Notes under the pieces: generated by a model
The model's database searches: none
Told to the model about the DNA's origin: nothing
What the model saw: the letters and a program-made list of their open reading frames with translations, nothing else
In this document: positions 16,938-24,917 of the stretch, piece after piece
Layout: the number at the start of each line of letters is the position of its first letter
Position numbering within the stretch: the stretch's first letter is position 1
Assembly (NCBI GenBank): GCA_963803245.1
Contig: CAWDLI010000001.1
Location: 186,001 to 250,000 of the forward strand
Direction: 5' to 3'
Length of the DNA stretch: 64,000 nt
DNA from: JACVRW01 sp963803245
GTDB taxonomy: Bacteria > Actinomycetota > Thermoleophilia > Solirubrobacterales > Thermoleophilaceae
Program-made: the position numbers and the translations under genes

Positions 16938-17357
16938 TTGGCGCGCTCGCAGACCGAGTTGCTCGCCGAGCTGGCCGTGCGCTGGGCCCGCGACGACCGC
17001 GCGGCGGTCGAGGAGCTCCTGCACCCCGAGATCGAGATCGACATGACCGTCCGGGTGATGAACCCGGAGGTGTACCTGGGCTACGAGGGGCTCTGGCGCT
17101 ACGCCGCGGACATCACCGAGCTCTGGGAGTACGGCGAGACCGAGGTGCACCGCCGCATCGAGCGCGGCGACGAGGTCCTCGAGCTGAGCACGACGCCGAT
17201 GCGCGCGCGCTCGAGCGGCGTCGAGTTCGCCGAGACGATCGCGCAGCGCTACCGCTTCGAGGACGGGCGCATCATCCGGATGACCATGCTGATCAACGTG
17301 GAGCGGGCGATCGCGGACTTCGAGGCTGGCCGCCCGCCGCACCCTCCCGACGAGTAG
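16938..17357 (+). CDS. SnoaL/NTF2-like protein
   Basis: The 139-residue protein has the NTF2-like cone fold pattern, with LHPEIEIDMTVRVMNPEVYLGYEG and a late RYRFEDGRIIRMTM. Members bind small hydrophobic ligands or act as isomerases; no catalytic residues can be assigned here. TTG 16938 starts 4 bases after the stomatin-like gene. Its TAG stop forms the first three bases of the ffh -10 hexamer. Confidence 0.7.
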   Translation: MARSQTELLAELAVRWARDDRAAVEELLHPEIEIDMTVRVMNPEVYLGYEGLWRYAADITELWEYGETEVHRRIERGDEVLELSTTPMRARSSGVEFAETIAQRYRFEDGRIIRMTMLINVERAIADFEAGRPPHPPDE

Positions 17358-17360
17358 CCT
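17355..17360 (+). promoter_or_regulatory. -10 element TAGCCT for ffh, overlapping a stop codon
   Basis: The TAG of the hexamer is the stop codon of the preceding NTF2-like gene. Nine bases separate it from ATG 17370. Confidence 0.6.
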
Positions 17361-17369
17361 CAATCGCCC

Positions 17370-18698
17370 ATGTTCGACACCCTCTCCGACCGGCTGCAGG
17401 AGGCTCTCGGCGACGTCCGCTCGCGTGGCAAGCTGACCGAGGACGACGTGAGCAAGGCCATGCGCCAGGTGCGCCTGGCGCTGCTCGAGGCGGACGTGAA
17501 CTTCAAGGTCGTGAAGGAGTTCACGGCCGGTGTGAAGGAGCGCGCCCTAGGCCAGGAGGTTCTCGACTCGCTCAATCCCGGGCAGCAGGTGGTGAAGATC
17601 GTCTCGGAGGAGCTCACCTCCCTGATGGGCGGCTCGGGGCGCGAGTTGGCATTCGCCAAGCCGGGGCCGACGGTGATCCTCATGGCCGGGCTCCAGGGCT
17701 CGGGCAAGACCACGGCCTGCGGGAAGCTCGCCGTGCACCTGCGCGAGGAGCACGGAATGGACGTGGCGGTGGCCGCCTGCGACGTCTATCGCCCCGCCGC
17801 GGTGGAGCAGCTCGTGAAGGTCGCCGGCCAGGCCGGGGCCGCCGTCTACGAGCAGGGCACCGGGCGCGACCCGGTCGACATCGCCGAGTGGGCGCTCGGC
17901 CAGGCCAAGCAGGATCGCCGCGACGCCCTGATCGTGGACACGAGCGGCCGGCTCCACGTGGACGAGGAGCTCATGAAGGAGCTGGCGCAGGTCAAGAAGC
18001 GCACCAAGCCGCACAACGTGCTGCTGGTGGTGGATGCGATGACCGGCCAGGACGCGGTGAACGTGGCCCAGCAGTTCTCCGAGACGGCCGACTTCGACGG
18101 CGTGGTGCTCACCAAGCTGGACGGCGACTCCCGCGGCGGTGCGGCGCTGTCGGTCAAGGCAATCACCGGCAAGCCGATCATCTACGTCTCGACCGGCGAG
18201 AAGCTCGGCGACTTCGAGCGCTTCCACCCCGACCGCATGGCGCAGCGCATCCTTGGGATGGGCGACGTGATGACCCTGGTGGAGAAGGCCGAGCGCCAGA
18301 TGGACGAGCGCCAGGCTCAGGACCTCGAGCGGAAGATCCGCAAGGAGCAGTTCACGCTCGACGACTTCCTCGACCAGATGAAGCAGGTCCGCAACATGGG
18401 GCCGATCCAGAACCTTCTGCGGATGATGCCCGGCGTGGGCAAGCAGCTCGGCCAGCTGCAGGTGAGCGAGAAGGAGCTCGACCGGCTGGAGGCGATCATC
18501 CTCTCGATGACCCCCGCCGAGCGCGCGAACCCGCAGATCATCGACGGGTCGCGCCGGCGGCGCATCGCCCACGGCTCCGGGACCACCGTCCAGGCCGTGT
18601 CGCAGCTCGTGAAGCAGTTCGGCCAGATGAAGAAGGTCATGCGCCAGCTGTCGCAGGGGAAGATGCCCTCACTGCAGCAGCTGGCGGGCGGTCGCTAA
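17370..18698 (+). CDS. ffh: Signal recognition particle protein Ffh
   Basis: Ffh binds signal sequences and 4.5S RNA and delivers ribosomes to FtsY. The 442-residue protein has N, G and M domains: P-loop GLQGSGKTT from residue 107, DTSGRLH, TKLDG, and a methionine-rich M domain (about residues 305-440) with the RNA-binding SRRRRIAHGSG motif. Length is typical. It has its own promoter and is followed by rpsP, a conserved pair. Confidence 0.97.
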   Translation: MFDTLSDRLQEALGDVRSRGKLTEDDVSKAMRQVRLALLEADVNFKVVKEFTAGVKERALGQEVLDSLNPGQQVVKIVSEELTSLMGGSGRELAFAKPGPTVILMAGLQGSGKTTACGKLAVHLREEHGMDVAVAACDVYRPAAVEQLVKVAGQAGAAVYEQGTGRDPVDIAEWALGQAKQDRRDALIVDTSGRLHVDEELMKELAQVKKRTKPHNVLLVVDAMTGQDAVNVAQQFSETADFDGVVLTKLDGDSRGGAALSVKAITGKPIIYVSTGEKLGDFERFHPDRMAQRILGMGDVMTLVEKAERQMDERQAQDLERKIRKEQFTLDDFLDQMKQVRNMGPIQNLLRMMPGVGKQLGQLQVSEKELDRLEAIILSMTPAERANPQIIDGSRRRRIAHGSGTTVQAVSQLVKQFGQMKKVMRQLSQGKMPSLQQLAGGR

Positions 18699-18701
18699 CC
18701 T
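18696..18701 (+). promoter_or_regulatory. -10 element TAACCT for rpsP, overlapping a stop codon
   Basis: The TAA is the ffh stop codon. Ten bases separate the hexamer from ATG 18712. Confidence 0.5.
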
Positions 18702-18711
18702 CTCCCGCCTC

Positions 18712-19200
18712 ATGGCAGTCAGAGTCCGGCTCACACGCGTAGGCAGCAAGAAGAACCCGATCTGGCGGGTGGTCGTCGCCGACCAGCGCTCACCGCGCGA
18801 CGGTCGCTTCATCGAGACCATCGGGCACTACAACCCGCAGACCCACCCGTCCACGATCCGCATCGACGCCGAGCGGCTCGAGCACTGGGTCGCCCGCGGC
18901 GCCCAGGCGAGCAACACCGTGAAGCAGCTCATGAAGGCACAGGTGAAGAGCGGCGGACCCACGCCCGAGCACACCCCGGCGCCGCCTCCCACCGTGACGG
19001 TGGAGGAGGACGCCGCCGCCGAGGTCGTGGCGGACGCGGCCGTGAGCGCCGACGCGGTGGACGCTCCCGTTCCCGCCGAGGCCGACGCCCCGCCTCCCGG
19101 AGAGCCGGCGGCGGAGGCTCCCGCGGATGACGCGGCGGAGACCGCCGACGCCACCACGGACGAGCCGGCCGACGCCACCGGGGACGAACCGAGCTCCTAG
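18712..19200 (+). CDS. rpsP: 30S ribosomal protein S16 with acidic tail
   Basis: Residues 1-80 are a normal S16 (MAVRVRLTRVGSKKNPIWRVVVAD pattern). Residues from about 85 to 162 are an extension rich in Ala, Asp, Glu and Pro with no predicted fold. The total is about twice the usual S16 length. It is followed with a TAGTG overlap by khpA. Confidence 0.95.
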   Translation: MAVRVRLTRVGSKKNPIWRVVVADQRSPRDGRFIETIGHYNPQTHPSTIRIDAERLEHWVARGAQASNTVKQLMKAQVKSGGPTPEHTPAPPPTVTVEEDAAAEVVADAAVSADAVDAPVPAEADAPPPGEPAAEAPADDAAETADATTDEPADATGDEPSS

Positions 19201-19433
19201 TGGAGGAGCTGCTCGAGTATCTCGCCCGCTCGCTGGTCGATGAGCCGGACGAGGTCTCGGTCGAGTCATTCGAGGAGGACGACGGCACGGTGGTCCTCGA
19301 GCTGCGCGTGGCCGAAGACGACGCCGGCCAGGTGATCGGCCGCGGCGGCCGCACGGTCGCCGCGCTGCGGACGGTGGTCAAGGCTTCCGCGGTGCGCCAC
19401 GACCGGCGCGTGCTCGTCGACGTGGTGGATTGA
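19200..19433 (+). CDS. khpA: KH-domain RNA-binding protein KhpA
   Basis: The 77-residue protein is a single type II KH domain with the GRGGRT loop (GxxG) at residues 42-47. KhpA binds RNA with a partner KhpB. It always lies between rpsP and rimM in this gene cluster. GTG 19200 overlaps the rpsP stop. Confidence 0.9.
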   Translation: MEELLEYLARSLVDEPDEVSVESFEEDDGTVVLELRVAEDDAGQVIGRGGRTVAALRTVVKASAVRHDRRVLVDVVD

Positions 19434-19642
19434 CCCTCGTAACCGCGGGACGCGTCGGACGGGCACACGGGAAGGACGGCAGCTTCTGGGTCGAGGCCGC
19501 CGGGCACGAGCTCACGGAGGGAACGGTGCTGACGGTCGACGGTCGCGAGCGCCGCGTCGAGCGCCGCGCCGGGACGTCTCAGCGGCCGCTGATCAGGCTC
19601 ACCGACCTCACCGACCCACGCCCGCTGCGCGGCACCCGCTGA
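19430..19642 (+). CDS. rimM: RimM N-terminal half (gene split by apparent -1 indel)
   Basis: The 70-residue product matches the RimM N-terminal beta-barrel: VTAGRVGRAHGKDGSF at the start, then TDLTDPRPLRGT. It stops at TGA 19640-19642, where a normal RimM continues into the PRC-barrel. One extra C in the CCCGCTG stretch near 19638 would restore a single frame, reading GTR-L-MVDAEL. TTG 19430 overlaps the khpA stop. RimM assists 30S maturation and binds S19. Either an assembly error, a real mutation, or a working split gene. Confidence 0.75.
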   Translation: MTLVTAGRVGRAHGKDGSFWVEAAGHELTEGTVLTVDGRERRVERRAGTSQRPLIRLTDLTDPRPLRGTR

Positions 19643-19863
19643 TGGTGGATGCCGAGCTCTCCGACGACGAATGGCTCGCGGCCGACCTGGTGGGCTGTGA
19701 GGTCCGGGGGCGCGGTCGCGTGGCACGGGTCCTCGAGGGTCCGTCGTGCTCGGTGCTCGAGCTCGACGACGGGACCCTGGTTCCGCTCGTGTCGGACGCC
19801 GTGAGCTCGGTGGACCCCGGCGAGCGGCGCATCGAGATCGACGAGCGGTTCCTGGGGCTCTGA
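19642..19863 (+). CDS. rimM: RimM C-terminal half (PRC-barrel) as a separate frame
   Basis: This 73-residue frame has the PRC-barrel pattern with WLAADLVGCEV, a VLEGPSCSVLEL turn and PLVSDAVSSVDPGERRI, which is the RimM C-terminal domain. ATG 19642 shares one base with the stop of the N-terminal half (TGATG), so reinitiation could produce both parts. Its own stop overlaps the trmD ATG in the same way. Confidence 0.7.
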   Translation: MVDAELSDDEWLAADLVGCEVRGRGRVARVLEGPSCSVLELDDGTLVPLVSDAVSSVDPGERRIEIDERFLGL

Positions 19864-20540
19864 TGGAGATCGACGTGCTCACTCTCTTCCCGGCGTGGTT
19901 CCAGTGGTTCGCCGACCAGCGCCACGTGCGGAACGCCGAGGCGCTCGGTCACCGCCTCTCGTTCGTGGATCTGCGTGCCACCACCCCGCTGAAGGCGGGC
20001 CAGGTGGACGACACGCCCTACGGAGGCGGCGCGGGCATGGTCATCCGGGCCGACGTGGTCGAGGCGGCTCTGCGGGCACGCTACGAGGTCGACCCGGTCG
20101 AGCTTCCATCCAGCAGGCGCGTGATCGCCCTGTCCGCCGGGGGCCGCCGGTTCGACGACGCGCTGGCGTCCGAGCTCGCCGCCGAGCCGGCGCTGACACT
20201 GCTCTGCGGCCGCTACGAGGGCTTCGACGAGCGGGTGCACGAGCACCTGGCCAGTGACGTCGTGTCGATCGGCCCGTACGTGCTCTCGGGCGGGGAGGTG
20301 GCGGCAATGGTGGTCTGCGACGCGGTGATGCGGAAGCTCCCCGGCGCCCTCGGCCACGAGGAGAGCGCCGTCGAGGAGTCCTTCAGCCCGGCGCTCGACG
20401 GCGCCCCCGAGTACCCGCATTACACCCGGCCCTTCGACTGGCGCGGCCACGAGGTTCCCGACGTCCTGCTCTCCGGGGACCACGCCCGCGTCAAGCGCTG
20501 GCGGCTGGACCAGAGTCGGCTTCGCGCCGAGCCCGACTGA
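19863..20540 (+). CDS. trmD: tRNA (guanine(37)-N(1))-methyltransferase TrmD
   Basis: TrmD makes m1G37 in tRNAs to prevent frameshifting. The 225-residue protein has the SPOUT knot motifs YEGFDERV, SIGPYVLSGGEVAAM and EYPHYTRP. ATG 19863 overlaps the upstream stop (TGATG). The position between rimM and rplS is conserved. Confidence 0.95.
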   Translation: MEIDVLTLFPAWFQWFADQRHVRNAEALGHRLSFVDLRATTPLKAGQVDDTPYGGGAGMVIRADVVEAALRARYEVDPVELPSSRRVIALSAGGRRFDDALASELAAEPALTLLCGRYEGFDERVHEHLASDVVSIGPYVLSGGEVAAMVVCDAVMRKLPGALGHEESAVEESFSPALDGAPEYPHYTRPFDWRGHEVPDVLLSGDHARVKRWRLDQSRLRAEPD

Positions 20541-20573
20541 GCAACCCACCGGGGCAGCGGTCGGGTGCTTCGC

Positions 20574-20579
20574 TACCAT
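20574..20579 (+). promoter_or_regulatory. -10 element TACCAT for rplS
   Basis: The hexamer lies 80 bases before ATG 20660, giving a leader of about 74 bases that contains the hairpin at 20599-20631. Confidence 0.45.
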
Positions 20580-20598
20580 GCGGCGGTGCGCGCAGCCC

Positions 20599-20631
20599 CC
20601 GGGGGAGCACGCGCTTCTCATGTGCCCCCGG
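20599..20631 (+). promoter_or_regulatory. rplS leader hairpin
   Basis: CCGGGGG (20599-20605) and CCCCCGG (20625-20631) form a perfect 7-bp stem, with a possible inner CAC/GTG pair. It could be an autoregulatory L19 leader or an attenuator; no T-tract follows. Confidence 0.4.
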
Positions 20632-20659
20632 TTGGCCCAGCGGCCTCAGTCCACTCTCC

Positions 20660-21313
20660 ATGTCCGGTGTAATCGACAGCATCGAGCGCGCTCAATTGCG
20701 CCGCGTCCCGGTCTTCCAGGCCGGTGATCGCGTGCGCGTCCACTTCCAGGTCGTGGAGGGCACCCGCCGCCGCACCCAGGTCTTCGAGGGCGTGGTCATC
20801 AAGCGCCAGGGCAGCGGTCTGCGCGAGACCTTCACCGTTCGCAAGCAGTCGTTCGGCGTCGGCGTGGAGCGCACCTTCCCGGTGCACTCGCCGAAGATCG
20901 AGCGCATCGAGGTAGCTGCCCGCGGCGACGTGCGGCGCGCCAAGCTCTACTACCTGCGCGACCGCGTGGGCCGTCGTGCCCGCGTGCGCGAGCGTCGCTG
21001 GACGGGCCCGGCCGAGGAGGCCTTCGAGGCCGGCGCGATGCCACCGGACGAGGCTCCTCGGCCCGGAGAGGACGAGCTGGGCGAGGCGCGCGCGGAGGCC
21101 GACGAGATCGAAGCGACCGAGGGCGAGGCACCCGAGGGCGAAGCGGCCGAGCAGGCCGCCGCTCCCGAGGACGCGGTCGCCGAGGGCGATGCCGGCACGG
21201 CCGAGGCGGAGGAACCCGCCGCTGCCGACGCTGGCGAGGACGCCGACCAGCCGGACGACGCCGAGCAACCGGACGACGCCGACGGGGAAGCCCGGGACGA
21301 GACTTCGGGCTAG
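20660..21313 (+). CDS. rplS: 50S ribosomal protein L19 with long acidic tail
   Basis: Residues 1-115 are a canonical L19 (FQAGDRVRVHFQVVEGTRRR, RQGSGLRETFTVRKQSFGVGVERTFP). Residues about 116-217 are an Ala/Glu/Asp-rich, probably disordered tail, nearly doubling the protein. S16, encoded 2 kb upstream, has a similar tail. L19 sits at the subunit interface. Confidence 0.95.
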   Translation: MSGVIDSIERAQLRRVPVFQAGDRVRVHFQVVEGTRRRTQVFEGVVIKRQGSGLRETFTVRKQSFGVGVERTFPVHSPKIERIEVAARGDVRRAKLYYLRDRVGRRARVRERRWTGPAEEAFEAGAMPPDEAPRPGEDELGEARAEADEIEATEGEAPEGEAAEQAAAPEDAVAEGDAGTAEAEEPAAADAGEDADQPDDAEQPDDADGEARDETSG

Positions 21314-21331
21314 GCCCGGTCGCGCGGCGTC

Positions 21332-21940
21332 GTGGCGGGCACAAAGGAGAAGAGCGCCGGGGGATCCCTGGTCGAGCTCGTCACGATCGTGGCGGTCGCG
21401 CTCGGCCTCGCGCTCGGCATCCAGGCTTTTCTCGTCAAGCCGTTCCGCATCCCGAGCGAGTCGATGGTTCCGACGCTCGAGATCGGCCAGCGCGTGCTCG
21501 TCGACCGCGTGAGCTTCCGCTTCAGCGACCCGGACCGCGGTGACATCGTGGTGTTCAAGCCGCCGGCCGGGGCCGACACCAACACGTGTGGCGTCGAGCA
21601 TCCGCCCGACTCGGCCTGCCCGCGCCCGACGGACGGGCGGTCGGACACGAACTTCATCAAGCGCGTGGTCGCCGTGGGCGGTGACCGGATAAGGATCGTC
21701 AACGGATCGGTGATCCTCAACGGAAAGCGCCAGGACGAGTCGTTCGCCCGCCTCGACTCCGAATGCGGGCTCTGCGACCTGCCGAAGGAGATCGAGATCC
21801 CGAAGGGCTACTACTACATGATGGGCGACAACCGCGGCGAGAGCGCGGACAGTCGCGAGTGGGGCCCGATCCCGAAGGACGCGATGATCGGGAAGGCCTT
21901 CGCCACCTACTGGCCGCCGAACCGCATCGGCACCCTCTAG
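21332..21940 (+). CDS. lepB: Signal peptidase I
   Basis: The 202-residue membrane protease removes signal peptides. One N-terminal membrane helix (residues 14-34) is followed by box B with the catalytic Ser44 in PSESMVPT, box D with Lys110 in FIKRVVAVGGDR, and box E MGDNRGESADSREWG. GTG 21332 is the first start after rplS. Cys residues in a loop (about 86-97 and 145-148) are unusual extras. Confidence 0.95.
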   Translation: MAGTKEKSAGGSLVELVTIVAVALGLALGIQAFLVKPFRIPSESMVPTLEIGQRVLVDRVSFRFSDPDRGDIVVFKPPAGADTNTCGVEHPPDSACPRPTDGRSDTNFIKRVVAVGGDRIRIVNGSVILNGKRQDESFARLDSECGLCDLPKEIEIPKGYYYMMGDNRGESADSREWGPIPKDAMIGKAFATYWPPNRIGTL

Positions 21941-21976
21941 CCGGCCTGCGGGCGCCACTTCCGCCGGGTGTCTGCC

Positions 21977-21982
21977 TATCAT
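21977..21982 (+). promoter_or_regulatory. -10 element TATCAT for rnhB
   Basis: Nine bases separate the hexamer from GTG 21992. This spacing favours that start over GTG 21968, which lies upstream of the hexamer. Confidence 0.55.
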
Positions 21983-21991
21983 CGCCCCAGC

Positions 21992-22717
21992 GTGGGGAGA
22001 CGGAGCAACGCCGACACCGAACCAGGCCGAGGCTCCAATGCCGCCGAACGGCGGAACGCCCGGTCCAGGCGCCGACGCGCCACCGCGGGTCGCCGCCTGT
22101 TCGCCTTCGACCGTGAGCTCGGCTGTCGCTACGTGGCCGGCGCGGACGAGGCCGGACGCGGCTCCCTCGCCGGACCGCTGGTCGCGGCGGCGGTTCTGTT
22201 CGACCTCGAGCGCCTGACGCTGTCCGACCGGCGCGCGCTCAGCAGGCTGAACGACTCGAAGCAGCACACGAGCGAGATGCGCGAGGAGCTCTATCCGCTG
22301 GTGCTGCGCTCCGCCGCTCGATCGGTGATCGTGTCCCGCTGCGTACGCGGCATCGACTCGCGCGGGCTGCACGTGACGAACCTGGACGCGCTTCGCACCG
22401 CCCTGCTCGGCGTGGCCCGCGAGGGGACCGTCTGCCTCGTCGACGGGTTCGGAGTTCCGGAGTTCGGCTTCGAGCAGCGCGCCGTGGTGGACGGCGACTG
22501 CCGCAGCGCGGCCATCGCGGCCGCGTCGGTGCTCGCCAAGGTCAGCCGCGATCGCTTCATGCACAAGGCTGCCGAACGGCATCCGGGATGGGACTTCGAG
22601 ACCAACGTGGGCTACTCGACCCCCGAGCACCGAGCGGCGATCGCGGAGAACGGCGTGTCGCCGCTGCACCGGATGTCGTTCCAGTCGATCGCCTACACGC
22701 AGCTCGCGCTCGGCTGA
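21992..22717 (+). CDS. rnhB: Ribonuclease HII
   Basis: RNase HII removes ribonucleotides from DNA. The protein (241 residues from GTG 21992) begins with a basic, low-complexity N-terminus of about 30 residues, then the catalytic GADEAGRGSLAGP (Asp-Glu pair), CLVDGF and the last Asp in the SRDRFM region. A longer form from GTG 21968 would add eight residues, but the promoter-like TATCAT lies inside it. Confidence 0.92.
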   Translation: MGRRSNADTEPGRGSNAAERRNARSRRRRATAGRRLFAFDRELGCRYVAGADEAGRGSLAGPLVAAAVLFDLERLTLSDRRALSRLNDSKQHTSEMREELYPLVLRSAARSVIVSRCVRGIDSRGLHVTNLDALRTALLGVAREGTVCLVDGFGVPEFGFEQRAVVDGDCRSAAIAAASVLAKVSRDRFMHKAAERHPGWDFETNVGYSTPEHRAAIAENGVSPLHRMSFQSIAYTQLALG

Positions 22718-22841
22718 CGTACACACCCGTGCCCTGAGTCGGAAGTTCGGCCTCGGATTCCCGAGTGGCTGGGCCTGGGTGACGGGGGACATCCGCGTTC
22801 AGACGCCGGGAAGCCGCGCTCGAACTGACGATGCAGGGCAC

Positions 22842-23228
22842 TCAGAACGCCTCCTCCACGTGCTCCAGGGCCAGGAGGCCGCCCGCCGGGTCGAGCGTGA
22901 TCCCGATTGCGTCGAAGCGGAGCTCGGGCGGGTGTGGTCCTCCGTCCGCGCGCGCGGCCAGCCACTCGCGCGCCATCCGGCGTAGGCGGCGGCGCTTGCG
23001 CCAGTCCACCGACGCGAGTGGGTCGAGCGGGCCCGCGGCCGACCGTGCCACGCGTGCCTTGACCTCGCAGAACACCAGGAACCGCTCGTCGGCCGCCACC
23101 AGATCGAGCTCGCCGCTTCGCGTGCGGTAGTTGCGGTCCAGGAGCCGGAATCCACGCGCCTCGAGGTGCGCGGCCGCGAGTTGCTCGCCCCGGGTACCCA
23201 GGGCTCGGCGTGGGTCAGTGCGTTCCAT
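22842..23228 (-). CDS. yraN: YraN/UPF0102-family endonuclease-like protein
   Basis: The 128-residue protein carries the PD-(D/E)xK-like core GELDLVAAD...LVFCEVKAR of the UPF0102 family, often found between rnhB and comM; here it is on the opposite strand. The start at ATG 23228 is chosen over GTG 23234 because a TAGCTT hexamer sits 7 bases upstream of it. Function is unknown for the family; a role in DNA processing is inferred from context. Confidence 0.85.
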   Translation of the reverse strand: MERTDPRRALGTRGEQLAAAHLEARGFRLLDRNYRTRSGELDLVAADERFLVFCEVKARVARSAAGPLDPLASVDWRKRRRLRRMAREWLAARADGGPHPPELRFDAIGITLDPAGGLLALEHVEEAF

Positions 23229-23235
23229 GGGCACG

Positions 23236-23241
23236 AAGCTA
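23236..23241 (-). promoter_or_regulatory. -10 element TAGCTT (minus strand) for yraN
   Basis: Seven bases separate it from ATG 23228 on the minus strand. Confidence 0.55.
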
Positions 23242-23389
23242 CGACCGCCCGGTTGACGCGTGTGCGACGAGGGTTACAACAGGCCGACGCCGGTGAGACG
23301 CCTGTGGCCAGGGTCGCTCGGACTGCCATGAGCGGCTCGTTGGCGCACAGTCGTCACACACGCGTCCCCACGGGTCGGTTGCCCCGACC

Positions 23390-23395
23390 TAGGTT
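23390..23395 (+). promoter_or_regulatory. -10 element TAGGTT for comM
   Basis: Seven bases separate it from GTG 23403. Confidence 0.55.
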
Positions 23396-23402
23396 CATCC
23401 GC

Positions 23403-24917
23403 GTGCTCGCCAGCGTTTCCACGTTCGCCCTTGAGGGCGTTCGCAGCCACGAGGTCACCGTGGAGGTGGACGTGCGCCGCGGATTGCCCGCGTTCACGCT
23501 CGTCGGCCTGCCCGATCGCGCGGTACGGGAGTCGCGCGAGCGCGTGCGCGCCGCGGTTCAGAACTCCGGACTCGAGTTCCCGCTGATGCGCATCACCGTG
23601 AACCTCGCGCCCGCGCACGTGCGCAAGGCCGGCCCGGGATTCGACCTCGCGATCGCGGTGGGCCTCCTCGCCGCCAGCGGGCAGGTGCCGCCCGAGGCGC
23701 TCGAGCGGAGCGCGCTCTGCGGGGAGCTGTCCCTGAGCGGCGAGCTGCGGACCGTGCGCGGCGCGCTCGCGGCGGCGCTCGGGGCGCGGGCTGCGGGGCA
23801 CGAGCGGTTGATCGTGCCGCCCGCGAACGGGGGCGAGGCCGCGCTCGTAACCGACCTCCAGGTCATCGGAGCGCCGACCCTGAACGGGATCGCGCGCGTG
23901 CTGCGCGGCGAGGAGGAGCCGGTCGCGGCCACGCCGGATCGGGGCGATGCGCAGGTGGGAGACAACGCGCCGGATCTCCGCGACGTCCGAGGACAGGACG
24001 ACGCCAAGCGGGCGCTCGAGATCGCGGCGGCCGGAGGTCACAACCTGCTCATGGTCGGGCCGCCGGGTGTGGGGAAGACGATGCTGGCGCGCCGGCTTCC
24101 GGGTCTGCTGCCCCCACCGGACCTCCATGAGGCCCTCGAGATCACGCAGATGCAGAGCGCGGCGGGGCTCGCGTCCGGGCGGCTGATACGGGAGCGCCCG
24201 TTCCGGGCACCGCATCACACGATCTCGGCGCAGGGGCTGGTCGGCGGCGGCGCCGTGCCGCGTCCCGGCGAGCTCACGCTCGCCCACCGCGGCGTGCTCT
24301 TCCTCGATGAGCTGGCCGAGTTCGCCCGGGTTGCGCTCGATGCGCTGCGCCAGCCGCTGGAGGAGGGGAGGGTCGAGATCATGCGCGGCCAGCGCATGCT
24401 CGAGTTCCCGGCCAACGCGATTCTGGTGGCGGCCTGCAATCGCTGCCCGTGCGGGCGCTCGGCGGATCGCTGCCGTTGCGTGGCGGGCGAGCGCGATCGC
24501 TACCTACGGCGGCTGAGCGGCCCACTCCTGGACCGGCTCGATCTCGTCTGCGAGGTCCGGCCCGTCGCGCCGGTCGAGTTGGTGGGAGCGACCAGCGGTC
24601 CGTCCACCAGTGCCGTGAGGGCACGGGTGGCGGCCGCCCGCGAGCGCCAGCTGTCGCGGCTCTCGGGAACCGGAGCGCGCTGCAACGGCGACATGGACGG
24701 CCGCCTCACGAGACGGCGCGTGACCCTGGACGCCGACAGCGCCGCGGGCCTCCTCGGCGCGCGCGAGCGGTCGGGACTCAGCGGGCGCGGCCATGACCGT
24801 GTGCTGCGCGTGGCCCGCACGATCGCCGACCTGGAGGGCCGCGAGCAGGTGGCCCCGCGCGACATCGAGGAGGCGCTCTCCTACCGGCTCGACGGCTGGG
24901 AGCGCCTGGCCGCATGA
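23403..24917 (+). CDS. comM: ComM/YifB-family Mg-chelatase-like AAA+ ATPase
   Basis: ComM is a hexameric helicase that promotes branch migration during natural transformation. The 504-residue protein has the N-terminal ComM domain (RRGLPAFTLVGLPDRAVRESRERV, residues 20-45), a AAA+ module with Walker A GPPGVGKT and Walker B LFLDELAEF, a CNRCPCG zinc-like motif and a C-terminal chelatase domain. GTG 23403 matches the usual N-terminus of the family and the promoter spacing. dprA follows with an ATGA overlap. Confidence 0.95.
   Translation: MLASVSTFALEGVRSHEVTVEVDVRRGLPAFTLVGLPDRAVRESRERVRAAVQNSGLEFPLMRITVNLAPAHVRKAGPGFDLAIAVGLLAASGQVPPEALERSALCGELSLSGELRTVRGALAAALGARAAGHERLIVPPANGGEAALVTDLQVIGAPTLNGIARVLRGEEEPVAATPDRGDAQVGDNAPDLRDVRGQDDAKRALEIAAAGGHNLLMVGPPGVGKTMLARRLPGLLPPPDLHEALEITQMQSAAGLASGRLIRERPFRAPHHTISAQGLVGGGAVPRPGELTLAHRGVLFLDELAEFARVALDALRQPLEEGRVEIMRGQRMLEFPANAILVAACNRCPCGRSADRCRCVAGERDRYLRRLSGPLLDRLDLVCEVRPVAPVELVGATSGPSTSAVRARVAAARERQLSRLSGTGARCNGDMDGRLTRRRVTLDADSAAGLLGARERSGLSGRGHDRVLRVARTIADLEGREQVAPRDIEEALSYRLDGWERLAA

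Noticed and set aside
19638..19644. Programmed ribosomal frameshifting in rimM
   Set aside because: No slippery heptamer, downstream pseudoknot or stimulatory Shine-Dalgarno is visible; a base deletion or reinitiation is simpler.
20618..22792. 724-residue minus-strand frame opposite rplS-lepB-rnhB
   Set aside because: Antisense shadow caused by high GC; the plus strand has three well-known genes.
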